From positions 2,849,372-2,913,371 of the forward strand of contig NZ_KI632511.1 in the NCBI RefSeq assembly GCF_000504285.1: 64,000 bases of DNA, written 5' to 3'. Of this stretch, positions 25,965-33,593 are shown piece by piece (within the stretch, counting starts at the first letter, position 1; every line of letters begins with the position of its first letter). The position numbers were made by a program, and so were the translations under genes. The stretch is from Actinospica robiniae DSM 44927. Lineage in GTDB: Bacteria > Actinomycetota > Actinomycetes > Streptomycetales > Catenulisporaceae. The notes beneath the pieces are model-generated. The model ran no database searches. It saw only the letters and a program-made list of their open reading frames with translations, and was not told where the DNA came from.

Positions 25965-26621
25965 ATGGCCGTCATCCACAACACCACCATCAAGCCGACC
26001 AAAACCGAACTGCTCACCCCCTGGCTGCCGACCCGGGCGTGGTACCTCGGCGGCGCGGACCAGCCGGAACTGGTCAAGGCCGGCGGTTTCCGGCTGGACG
26101 ATCCCGAGGGCGAGGTCGGGATCGAGTTCATCGTGGTCACCGACCGTGCGACCGCCTCGGCCGCGAGCTACCTGGTGCCGCTCTCCTACCGAGGCGCCCC
26201 GCTCGAGGGCGCCGAGCACGCGCTGGTCGGCACGATGGAGCACGGAGTGCTGGGGACGCGCTGGATCTACGACGGCGCGCACGACCCGGTGGTGGTCGCG
26301 CAACTGCTGGCGCTGATCGAGGGCCAGGTCGTGGCCCAGTCCCAGAGCGTCAGCCACGCGCTCGACCAGGACGTGACATCCGCCTACGTCGAAGGCACCG
26401 AGACGGACTTCGACTTCACCGGCGCCGCCGCCATCGACGACCAGGACGGGACCGAGCTGACGGCCGAGTCCGGCGCGACGCTGCGCCTGCACCGGGTTCT
26501 GCGCCCCCTGCCGACCGACGCGCCGGCGCTTCGCTCGGGCGCGGCCGGCCAGGTCACCGGCGTCTGGGAGGCGGCCGACGGCACCCGCACCCGCGGCCTG
26601 ATCGCCGAACTGCGCGAATAG
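25965..26621 (+). CDS. Maltokinase N-terminal cap-like domain protein
   Basis: 218 residues from ATG 25965. The opening MAVIHNTTIKPTKTELLTPW followed by LPTRAWYLGG matches the N-cap of actinobacterial maltokinases and the stand-alone CG0192-like proteins, in which the cap domain is present without the kinase domain. The rest (VGIEFIVVTDRATASAASYL, YRGAPLEGAEHALVGTMEHG and a C-terminal beta-rich region) fits that fold. No catalytic kinase motif is present, so it is not itself a kinase. The close spacing to the PAP2 gene suggests an operon, but a shared function is not apparent. Confidence 0.75.
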   Translation: MAVIHNTTIKPTKTELLTPWLPTRAWYLGGADQPELVKAGGFRLDDPEGEVGIEFIVVTDRATASAASYLVPLSYRGAPLEGAEHALVGTMEHGVLGTRWIYDGAHDPVVVAQLLALIEGQVVAQSQSVSHALDQDVTSAYVEGTETDFDFTGAAAIDDQDGTELTAESGATLRLHRVLRPLPTDAPALRSGAAGQVTGVWEAADGTRTRGLIAELRE

Positions 26622-26759
26622 TACGTTTCGCCCCGTTTTCCAGGGCATCCGCCGGTCTGAACGGTCCCGGGCGGCGGGGACGCCGCGGACGGCCCGGTTT
26701 CGCGATAATGGCGCCCTTCCGCCGCTTCCGCGGCGGCCGTCTCGAGGAAGGCGCGGCAC

Positions 26760-27200
26760 GTGGTCCGCTTCCAGCTGGTGATCGACTGTTGCGACCCGGA
26801 CCGGCTCGCCCGTTTCTGGGCCGAAGCGCTGCATTACGCGTTCGAGCCCGCCCCGGACGGCTTCGAAAGCTGGGACGCCTACTACCGCGACCTCGGAGTG
26901 GACGAGGAAGACCTCGGTATCGGCGAGGACAGCATCGTGGATGCGCGCGGCGAGGGCCCGCGGATCTGGTTCCAGCGCGTACCCGAGACCAAGACGATCA
27001 AGAACCGGCTGCACCTCGACATCAAGGTCGGCGGCGGCCGCTCGGTCCCGATCGAGACCCGCAAGGCTCGGGTCGACGCCGAGGCCCAGCGGCTGGTGGA
27101 GCTCGGCGCGACCTTGCTCGGCAGCCCTTCGGAGCCCGGCCTCGATCACTACGGCGTGGCCATGGCCGACCCCGAGGGCAACGAGTTCGACGTCGCCTAG
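26760..27200 (+). CDS. VOC (glyoxalase-like) family protein
   Basis: 146 residues from GTG 26760 with GAGGAAGG eight bases upstream. The two beta-alpha-beta-beta-beta modules are visible: VRFQLVIDCCDPDRLARFWA at the N-terminus and LHLDIKVGGG...ETRKARVDAEAQRLVELGAT in the second half, ending YGVAMADPEGNEFDVA. This is the Glyoxalase_6-type arrangement common in actinomycetes, which includes dioxygenases, thiol transferases and drug-binding proteins. Metal-ligand positions cannot be assigned with certainty. It stands alone. Confidence 0.8.
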   Translation: MVRFQLVIDCCDPDRLARFWAEALHYAFEPAPDGFESWDAYYRDLGVDEEDLGIGEDSIVDARGEGPRIWFQRVPETKTIKNRLHLDIKVGGGRSVPIETRKARVDAEAQRLVELGATLLGSPSEPGLDHYGVAMADPEGNEFDVA

Positions 27201-27253
27201 CCGGCGGGCGATCGGTCGCGACACCTGCCGTACTTCGGCACCGCGCCCGCCCT

Positions 27254-27261
27254 GTACGATG
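27254..27261 (+). promoter_or_regulatory. Candidate -10 element for leader RNA
   Basis: GTACGATG around 27254-27261 resembles a TAnnnT-type -10 box about 40 bp before the leader-peptide start, with no clear -35 box. It would place transcription initiation near 27268. Confidence 0.3.
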
Positions 27262-27299
27262 ACCCGAGACCGTGACCCGAACCAGGGAGGTGAGACCCC

Positions 27300-27362
27300 G
27301 TGAGCAACTTCGTCGCTCCATCGTGGGTGCTCCCCGGTTCCGTCACGGGGTGTGCGGCCTGA
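27300..27362 (+). CDS. 20-residue leader peptide upstream of alpha/beta hydrolase
   Basis: A GTG at 27300 follows GGGAGGTGAG, one of the best ribosome sites in the window, and opens a 20-codon ORF with peptide core FVAPSWVLPGSVTGC, ending in a TGA at 27360-27362. It is too short to be an ordinary enzyme and lies 43 bp before the alpha/beta hydrolase. Its codons 9-12 (Trp-Val-Leu-Pro) sit on the 5' arm of a strong hairpin that continues past its stop. The layout is that of a regulatory leader peptide whose translation or stalling changes RNA folding. I do not recall a named family for it. Confidence 0.55.
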   Translation: MSNFVAPSWVLPGSVTGCAA

Positions 27363-27380
27363 GAAGCCGCCGGGAGCACC
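27326..27380 (+). promoter_or_regulatory. Nested hairpin (putative attenuator) overlapping the leader peptide
   Basis: The outer 9-bp stem pairs GGTGCTCCC (27326-27334) with GGGAGCACC (27372-27380). Two more G-C pairs form past a bulged C, and an inner hairpin GCGGC/GCCGC occupies 27354-27358 and 27366-27370. A pyrimidine run (GCCCTTCCTT) follows. A ribosome paused on the leader ORF would block the 5' arm, so either termination or access to the hydrolase ribosome site (GAGAGG near 27394) could be controlled. Confidence 0.5.
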
Positions 27381-27405
27381 GCCCTTCCTTGTGAGAGGTA
27401 CTCCC

Positions 27406-28161
27406 ATGAACGACCTGAACCCGGCTGACCTGCGCCTGGTCTCGCACTCCGCCTCCGACGGCGTCACCACGAGCGAATTCGTGCTCGGCGACGTGACCGC
27501 CGCCCTCTGGGAACCCGAGCACGCCGAGCCCGGCACACCGCTCGTCGCGCTCGGCCACGGCGGCGGCCGGTTCCGCCACCACCCCTCGATGACCGGCCGC
27601 GCCCGGCTGCTGACCGACGCCGGCTTCCGGGCCGTCGCGCTCGACGTCGACGGCCACGGCCCGCGTCCGCGCGGGCCGGAGGACGAAAAGGTGGTCGCCG
27701 CGCTGCACGCGGCGCGGCGGGCGGGCGAGCCGATCGGCCCGATCGTCGAGCCCTACAACGCCGATCTCGCCCGCCGCACCGTGCCCGAGTGGCGCGCGCT
27801 GCTCGCCGGCCTGCTCGCCCGGCCCGAGATCGGCGACGCGCCGGTCGGCTTCTGGGGCATCACCCTCGGCACCGCGGTCGGCGTGCCGCTCGTCGCCGAG
27901 GAGCCGCTGATCCGGGCCGCGGTCTTCGGCCTGTTCTGGCCCTCGACGCTGCTCGACGCGGCGCGGCGGATCACCGTCCCGATCGAGTTCGCTTTGCAGT
28001 GGGACGACGAGCACATCCCGCGCGAAGGCGGCCTCGCCCTGTTCGACGCCTTCGCCTCGACGGAGAAGTCGTTGCACGTGAACGCGGGCAAGCACATGGA
28101 CATGCCGCGCTTCGAGGCGGCGGGCGCGGTCCGGTTCTTCGAACGGCACCTGTGCGGCTGA
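27406..28161 (+). CDS. Alpha/beta hydrolase (dienelactone-hydrolase-like)
   Basis: 251 residues from ATG 27406, preceded by GAGAGG. The core fold shows LVALGHGGGRFRHHPSMTGR (oxyanion region), VALDVDGHGPRPRG, the nucleophile elbow VGFWGITLGTAVGVPL, WDDEHIPREGG (candidate acid) and LHVNAGKHMDMPRFEA (catalytic His). The elbow reads G-I-T-L-G rather than the usual G-x-S-x-G, so the nucleophile would be Thr or the enzyme is catalytically altered. Close relatives in actinomycetes are annotated only as hydrolases. The upstream leader peptide and hairpin suggest induction by a signal that slows translation, which would fit a detoxifying esterase, but this is inference. Confidence 0.8.
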   Translation: MNDLNPADLRLVSHSASDGVTTSEFVLGDVTAALWEPEHAEPGTPLVALGHGGGRFRHHPSMTGRARLLTDAGFRAVALDVDGHGPRPRGPEDEKVVAALHAARRAGEPIGPIVEPYNADLARRTVPEWRALLAGLLARPEIGDAPVGFWGITLGTAVGVPLVAEEPLIRAAVFGLFWPSTLLDAARRITVPIEFALQWDDEHIPREGGLALFDAFASTEKSLHVNAGKHMDMPRFEAAGAVRFFERHLCG

Positions 28162-28173
28162 CCCGCACCAGCG

Positions 28174-28216
28174 GCGTCCGGGCGGTCGGGGCCGTGTGCC
28201 CCGGCCGCCCGGACGC
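28174..28216 (+). terminator. Hairpin terminator after the hydrolase
   Basis: Arms GCGTCCGGGCGG (28174-28185) and its complement (28205-28216) are perfect, and the loop contains a further GGGGC/GCCCC stem. Confidence 0.8.
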
Positions 28217-28358
28217 GGCGTCCGCGTAGGACCGAACGGGTGACACGGCATCACTTCGGCAGCAGCCGAACGAGCCCCGGACGGCCGAGTCGGGTGATGA
28301 TCGGCAAAGCACGCCACACGCAGACCGCACACCCTCCCGACGCCCTGAAAACCAGCCC

Positions 28359-28940
28359 ATGCCCGAGCCCTCGCGCCACCCGCCGGACCCGTCCGACGCC
28401 GCCGCACGCGCCGCCGCGCGCTTCAGCCGCTCGGACTCGGCCCGGCTGGAGGCGTTCAGCGACGGCGTGTTCGCCATCGCCGTCACCATCCTGGTCCTGG
28501 AGATCCACGACCCGGCCCACGGCCCGGGCGGCCTCGGCCACGCCCTGCTCGCACAGTGGCCCGCGTACCTCGGCTACCTCGCGTCGTTCGGCTACCTGGC
28601 CGTCATCTGGCTCAACCACCATCAGGCCTTTGCCAGGATCCGGAAGGTGGACCGCGGGCTGCAAGCCGCGAACCTGCTGCTCCTGTGCACGACGGCCGCC
28701 CTGGCCTTCCCCACCGGTGTCCTGTCCGACGCGCTGCAGGAGGACGTCGAAGGCGCCGACTCCCAGACCGCGGTCCTGACCTACGCCCTGATCGCCGCCG
28801 CGATGTGCGCCAGCTGGCTGCTCATGTACACCTACCTGCGCCGCCGCCCCTGGCTGCTCGACCCGGCCGTCGAGCCGGCCTACGTCCGCCACGGCCAGCT
28901 GCGCTCCGCCCTCGGCTTGGCCGCCTACCTGCTCGCTTCG
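28359..28940 (+). pseudogene. TMEM175-family potassium channel gene, 3'-truncated
   Basis: ATG 28359 opens a typical bacterial TMEM175 subunit: RLEAFSDGVFAIAVTILVLE carries the R-x3-FSD signature of the first helix. Further TM helices follow (YLGYLASFGYLAVIWLNHHQ, NLLLLCTTAALAFPTGVL, VLTYALIAAAMCASWLLMY). The family reading stops making sense at ...LAAYLLAS near 28935, after which the frame runs antisense through the HIT remnant to 29219. The last one or two helices are therefore missing or replaced. The channel conducts K+ or H+ in homologues; this copy is probably non-functional or ends in an artificial tail. Confidence 0.7.
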
Positions 28941-29110
28941 GAAATCTCCCAGAGGTCTCCCGCGTGCACGCGCGGAACGACAAGGGTGTGCCCTGGTCTA
29001 GCGGGTCTGATGTCCAGGAATGCCAGCGTGTGCTCGCCTTCGAGGACGCGATGGCAGCGCTGCCGGCCGGCGACTATCTCGCAGAAGATGCACGCACTCA
29101 CGTCGACCAC
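28925..29110 (-). pseudogene. HIT-family hydrolase, C-terminally truncated
   Basis: From a GTG at 29108-29110 the frame gives SACIFCEIVAGRQRCHRVLE, GEHTLAFLDIRPARPGHTLV and VPRVHAGDLWEISEAS, an unmistakable HIT/Ap4A-hydrolase-type N-terminus. It then ends after 61 residues, before the catalytic HxHxHxx triad. It is cut at exactly the point where the converging TMEM175 gene loses its end, so a single deletion fused the two genes. The short stretch upstream (29111-29155) encodes RKNLVVFAHGHVRSW in one frame, reminiscent of a histidine-phosphatase fragment. Confidence 0.75.
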
Positions 29111-29155
29111 GATCGCACGTGGCCGTGGGCGAAGACGACCAGGTTCTTCCGGCTC

Positions 29156-32100
29156 TTACCCGCTCTCCAACAGCCAGGATTCGAACTCCGCGGCGCCGAG
29201 CGGACGCGAGTACAGGTAGCCCTGTCCGCACTGGCAGCCCGCGGCCCGCAGGCGCTCGTGCTGCTCCTCGGTCTCCACGCCCTCCGCGACGGTCGTCAGG
29301 CCGAGCTCGCCGGCGAGCCTGACGATCCCCTCGACCAGGGCGAACTGCACCGAGTCTGTGGCGATGCCGTCGACGAAGGCCTTGTCGATCTTCACGGTCG
29401 AGATCGGCAGCCGGCGCAGTGAGCTCAGGGACGAATATCCCGTGCCGAAGTCGTCCATCGCCACCCCGATGCCGAGCTCGCGGGCCTGCACCAGAGTCTC
29501 CACCTGTTCGACGATCCCTGATTCGGTGACTTCGAGCACGAGCGAGGAGGGCGGCAGGCCGGTCTCGCCGAGCAGGGCGCGCACCTGGTCGAGGAAGTCG
29601 GGCTCGCGCAGCTGGACCGGGGAGACGTTCACGTTCACGCGCAGCTGCCGGGGATCGCCCGCGGCCCGGGTGATCTGCGGCCAGTGCCGGTAGTCCTGCA
29701 CGGCGCGGTGCAGCACCCAGCCGCCGATCGGGACGATCTGGCCGGTCTGCTCGGCGAACGGGATGAACAGGTCCGGCCGCACCCGGCTCCCGTCCGGCTT
29801 CTGCCAGCGGATCAGCGCCTCGGCGCCCAGCGGCGCCCGGGTCGAGAAGTCGACCACGGGCTGGTACTGGAGGAAGAACGCGCCCTCGAGCAGCGCCTCG
29901 TTCAGTCCGGCGCGCAGCTCGGCCTGCTCGCGGCTGGACTCGCGCAGGTCCAGCGAGAACACGGCCGTGCCGCGCGGGCTGTTGCGCCGGGCGGTGTTCA
30001 TCGCGAGCAACGCGTCCTCCAGCGCCTCCTCGCTCGGGCGGTCGTGCGGGCAGTCGGCGAGGCCCGCGCTGACCGAGATGGTGATCGCGCGGTCGGCGAT
30101 GGCGACCGGGCGGGCGCCGGCGGTGCGCACCCGGGCCAGCAGCGCCTCGGCCGGAGGCAGGTTGGGCGTGCCGGAGATCAGCAGCGCGAGCGTGGTCGCG
30201 TCGATGCGGGCCACCTCGGGCCGCTCCAGCCCGAACACGCCGACGAGCCGGCGGGCGAACTCGTCCACGACCCGGTGCGCGGTGGACGGGCCCGACTCCT
30301 CGGCGATCTCGGGCAGGTCGTCGATCGCCACGGCGAGCACGGCGTGCGCGATCCCCTCCCCGCCCCGGAGCTGGGCCAGCCGGGAGGTGAAGGCGAGCCG
30401 GTTCTCCAGCCCGGTCTCCTGGTCGTGGGTGGCGCGCCGGCGCAGCTCCTTCTCCAGCGAGTGGAGCTTGGTCACGTCGCGCAGCGTCAGCACCAGGCCT
30501 TCCACGGTCGGGTCGCCGCGCCGGTCGTCCACGGCGACGTCGACGATCTGGTCGCGGCCGGGCAGCGCCCACTGCAGGTTCGCGTCGTGCGTGCTCGCGG
30601 CGACGGCCTGGGCGTAGTCGAGGCCGACGAGATCGGACAGCCTCATCCCCCGGCGCGCCTTGCCGCCGAACATCGCCTCGGCCGCGATGTTGGAGTAGCG
30701 CACCAGGCCGTCCTCGTCCACGACCAGGATGGCGTCGGAGATGCTGGCGGTCATCGCGCGCAGGTGGCTGCGGGCCATCCGCATGGTGACGCCGATGCGC
30801 TCGAGGTTCTCCCCCGCCTGCGCGGCGAGCAGGACGAGCGGGTCGGCGGCGCCGGTCACCCGTCCGACGGCGCCGGCGACGACGATCATCCCGAGCGGGC
30901 GGCCCCGGTCGCGCGAGCGCGCCGTGTCGATCGGGCAGGCCAGCGCGGTCGCCGAGCCGACCCCCTCGCGGAAGGGCACGTCCTGCGACACCAGGAAGCG
31001 CTGCCGGTCTCCGGGCCGCTCCGCGCACCGGTCCTCGGACCGGTCGGGGCGGCCCTCGGCCTGCTCGTCGGCGCCGGCGAGCGGTCTCCACTCGGAGATC
31101 ATGGAGCGCCACCGGCCGGGATCGAACCGGGTCAGCGCGGACGGCTCCTGCCAGGTGGCCGAGGTGAGCCGGCCGCCGGTCACCAGCGCGACGCTCGCCT
31201 CGCCCTTCCCGTCGAGCAGCCGGCCGGCGACCTCGGCGGTCACCTGGGCCAGCTCGGTGGCCGACTGCGCGCCGGACAGCTGCCGGTGCGCCTCGATCAG
31301 CGTGTTCAGCCGCCGCACCGAGGCCATGTACTCGGCGCCGACGAAGCTCAGCCGCGCGATGACCGCGATGAAGATCAGTCCGCCGACCACCGGGAAGTGG
31401 CCGAGCGGGGCCACCCGGCCGCCGCTGATCTGGATGTTCAGCACGATCGGGTTGGCCAGCACCACGACGAGCAGGGCGAGCAGCCGCCGCAGGCTCATCG
31501 GCCGGCGCGGCCAGCGGCCGACGGCGCTCGGGCAGCGCGGGCCGGGCACGTGCAGCGGCGCCACCGCCCAGCAGGCCTGGAACAGCATCCAGCCCGCCCC
31601 GGCCAGCGCGGCGTGGCGCCAGAAGCCGGCGGCCTCGAGGTCGTTGAGCCGGGTGACCACCATGAACAGGTTCGAGTAGACGAGCCCGGCGACTCCGGTC
31701 ACGGTGAGCACGACGCCGCGGCGCCGCCGCCCCACGCCCTTGACCAGCATCGCCGCGAGCGTCAGCAGCACCGCGCACACCGTCGGATAGATCCCTGGCG
31801 CCAGCCGCGCGAGCAAGGGCATCGGCCCTTGCGAAAGGTAGGGCGCGATCAGATAGAGCCAGATCGTCGCGGTCGCGCCGCCCACGATGATGCACACGTC
31901 GAACAGGAAGCCCGCGTCCCAGCCCCGCACCCGGCGTGAGATCGTCACGAACAGGTACCCGCAGGCGCAGATGGCGGCGAGCGGCGCGAACAGGTCGATC
32001 AGCGTGATGCCGTCGGGTGGCCCGGGTCTCACGCCGGCGGTCACGCACAGCTGGGCCGCGAGCATGGACGCCCCGGCGCCCGCACCCAGCCACAGCGGGA

Positions 32101-32308
32101 TCCGGAAGCTCGACGGATGGATCAGGGCGCCGACGACCATGGCCGCGAAGGCGGCAGTGCCGAAGACGGCCCAGGCGGCGCCGACGTGGTTCGGCAGAAG
32201 CACCAGGGCGGCGATCAACGCGGCCACGAGGACGGCATACATCCACCGCAGTAGCGGCACGATGTGCTTACCGCTCTGTGCGCCGACCTCTACCGGCCGC
32301 AATGCCAT
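29156..32308 (-). CDS. Membrane PAS-GGDEF(degenerate)-EAL cyclic-di-GMP phosphodiesterase
   Basis: 1050 residues from ATG 32306-32308. The first ~310 residues contain about nine hydrophobic segments, followed by a GAF-like stretch and a PAS domain (SISDAILVVDEDGLVRYSNI). The GGDEF domain is present but its motif reads ARIDATTLALLI instead of RxGGDEF, so cyclase activity is unlikely. The EAL domain is intact: LGAEALIRWQKPDG, VNVNVSPVQL, LVLEVTESGIVEQ, VAMDDFGTGYSSLSSLRRLP, VKIDKAFVDGI and TVAEGVETEEQ contain the metal and catalytic residues. It should hydrolyse c-di-GMP in response to a membrane or small-molecule signal. c-di-GMP controls development in actinomycetes. Confidence 0.93.
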   Translation of the reverse strand: MALRPVEVGAQSGKHIVPLLRWMYAVLVAALIAALVLLPNHVGAAWAVFGTAAFAAMVVGALIHPSSFRIPLWLGAGAGASMLAAQLCVTAGVRPGPPDGITLIDLFAPLAAICACGYLFVTISRRVRGWDAGFLFDVCIIVGGATATIWLYLIAPYLSQGPMPLLARLAPGIYPTVCAVLLTLAAMLVKGVGRRRRGVVLTVTGVAGLVYSNLFMVVTRLNDLEAAGFWRHAALAGAGWMLFQACWAVAPLHVPGPRCPSAVGRWPRRPMSLRRLLALLVVVLANPIVLNIQISGGRVAPLGHFPVVGGLIFIAVIARLSFVGAEYMASVRRLNTLIEAHRQLSGAQSATELAQVTAEVAGRLLDGKGEASVALVTGGRLTSATWQEPSALTRFDPGRWRSMISEWRPLAGADEQAEGRPDRSEDRCAERPGDRQRFLVSQDVPFREGVGSATALACPIDTARSRDRGRPLGMIVVAGAVGRVTGAADPLVLLAAQAGENLERIGVTMRMARSHLRAMTASISDAILVVDEDGLVRYSNIAAEAMFGGKARRGMRLSDLVGLDYAQAVAASTHDANLQWALPGRDQIVDVAVDDRRGDPTVEGLVLTLRDVTKLHSLEKELRRRATHDQETGLENRLAFTSRLAQLRGGEGIAHAVLAVAIDDLPEIAEESGPSTAHRVVDEFARRLVGVFGLERPEVARIDATTLALLISGTPNLPPAEALLARVRTAGARPVAIADRAITISVSAGLADCPHDRPSEEALEDALLAMNTARRNSPRGTAVFSLDLRESSREQAELRAGLNEALLEGAFFLQYQPVVDFSTRAPLGAEALIRWQKPDGSRVRPDLFIPFAEQTGQIVPIGGWVLHRAVQDYRHWPQITRAAGDPRQLRVNVNVSPVQLREPDFLDQVRALLGETGLPPSSLVLEVTESGIVEQVETLVQARELGIGVAMDDFGTGYSSLSSLRRLPISTVKIDKAFVDGIATDSVQFALVEGIVRLAGELGLTTVAEGVETEEQHERLRAAGCQCGQGYLYSRPLGAAEFESWLLESG

Positions 32309-32385
32309 ACGACCATCAAAACACGCTGTGGCCGAACTCTCACGGCCCGTCTGCCACCGGGATGAGGGGACGGTCCGGCAGGTTC

Positions 32386-33366
32386 CTAACCGCGGGGTCC
32401 GGCGGCCCGACGCAGCCGGTTGGCGATCGCGAGGCCCATGCCGTCCTCGGGCGGCAGCGACGCGACGACGAGGTCGCACCCGCTCTCGTCGAAGCCGCGC
32501 AGGAGTCGGTAGAGGGCGCGGGCGTACGCGGCCGGCGAGGCCGGCACGTTCACCACGGCGTGCGCTTTGACCTCGGCGTCCGCGAAGGTCGGGGGCAGCA
32601 GCACGCCCACCTGGCGCCCGGCCTGCTGGGCCTGCTCGGCCTCGGCGATGACGTTTTCGGGCTCGACCAGGATGACCCGCGCGCGCGGCGCGTAATGAGA
32701 GGGGTGCTGGCCCGGGACCCGCACGTCGCTGGTCGCGGGCACCCCGAGGGGGTATCCCAGTACCGCTTCGAGGTCCTCGCGGGTCACGCCGCCGGGCCGG
32801 AGGATGGCGGGGGCCTCCGCGCTGACGTCGACGATGGTCGACTCGACGCCGACCTGGCAGGGGCCGCCGTCCAACACGAGGTCCACGGCGTCGCCGAGTT
32901 CGGTCCGCACGTGCTCGGCCGTGGTCGGACTGACCGATCCGAAGCGGTTGGCCGAGGGCGCCGTGAGCCCGCCGCCGAAGGCCGCGAGCAACGCCTGGGC
33001 GACGGGGTGGTCGGGCACGCGCACGGCGACCGTCTCCAGCCCGCCGGTCGCCTCGAGCGGCACACGGCTGCTGCGCCGCAGCACCAGCGTGAGCGGCCCG
33101 GGCCAGAAGTGCTCCGCCAGGACGCGCGCGGTCTCCGGCACGTCCTCGGCCCAGCCGTCCAGGTGCGCCGCGCTCTCGATGTGGACGATCAGCGGATGGT
33201 TCGGCGGCCGGCCCTTGACCTGGAAGGTGCGCGAGACGGCGACCGGGTTCTCCGCGTCGGCGCCGAGACCGTAGACCGTCTCCGTCGGGAAGGCGACCAG
33301 GCCTCCCGCCCGCAGCACGTCCGCCGCCTGCTGAATCCCGCCGCTCTCGCCCGTCACGTCCGCCAT
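32386..33366 (-). CDS. Threonylcarbamoyl-AMP synthase (Sua5/YwlC type)
   Basis: 326 residues from ATG 33364-33366, preceded closely by AAAGG. The YrdC domain has GGLVAFPTETVYGLGADAEN, FQVKGRPPNHPLIVHI, HFWPGPLTLVL and LTAPSANRFGSVSPTTAEHV, the residues that bind ATP, threonine and bicarbonate. The C-terminal Sua5 domain follows the linker VPGQHPSHYAPRARVILVE, with the HPSHYAP loop that covers the active site. It makes threonylcarbamoyl-adenylate for t6A modification of ANN-decoding tRNAs, an essential cytoplasmic function. It is not next to other t6A genes here. Confidence 0.95.
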   Translation of the reverse strand: MADVTGESGGIQQAADVLRAGGLVAFPTETVYGLGADAENPVAVSRTFQVKGRPPNHPLIVHIESAAHLDGWAEDVPETARVLAEHFWPGPLTLVLRRSSRVPLEATGGLETVAVRVPDHPVAQALLAAFGGGLTAPSANRFGSVSPTTAEHVRTELGDAVDLVLDGGPCQVGVESTIVDVSAEAPAILRPGGVTREDLEAVLGYPLGVPATSDVRVPGQHPSHYAPRARVILVEPENVIAEAEQAQQAGRQVGVLLPPTFADAEVKAHAVVNVPASPAAYARALYRLLRGFDESGCDLVVASLPPEDGMGLAIANRLRRAAGPRG

Positions 33367-33545
33367 CCTTTCACTTCCCCGCACTTGATCCTGCCAGGAC
33401 CGGCCACCTGCGGAGAAATCGGCCGCGGCCGCTCCCGGTTTCGCTTGTCCGGCAACAAAGTCGCCGCGGCCGGGCCGGAAGGATGTTGTCCGCGACCCTT
33501 CCAGGCCCCCGTCTCCTTCGCTATGGTGCGCCTGACCCACCGAGT

Positions 33546-33561
33546 TTGTTTGCACAGACAA
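33546..33561. promoter_or_regulatory. Candidate LacI/MalR-type operator for alpha-amylase
   Basis: TTGTTTGCACAGACAA is an imperfect palindrome (TTGT-TG/CA-ACAA positions match) 33 bp before the amylase start, where a maltose-responsive LacI-family repressor such as MalR would be expected to bind. Confidence 0.45.
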
Positions 33562-33593
33562 CCAATCTGGCGCACGTATGCAACGGAGCAAAC

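Noticed and set aside
28998-32246. 1082-codon open frame in the same strand as the EAL gene but another frame
   Set aside because: Arg/Ala-rich shadow with no motifs; the other frame has complete PAS and EAL signatures.
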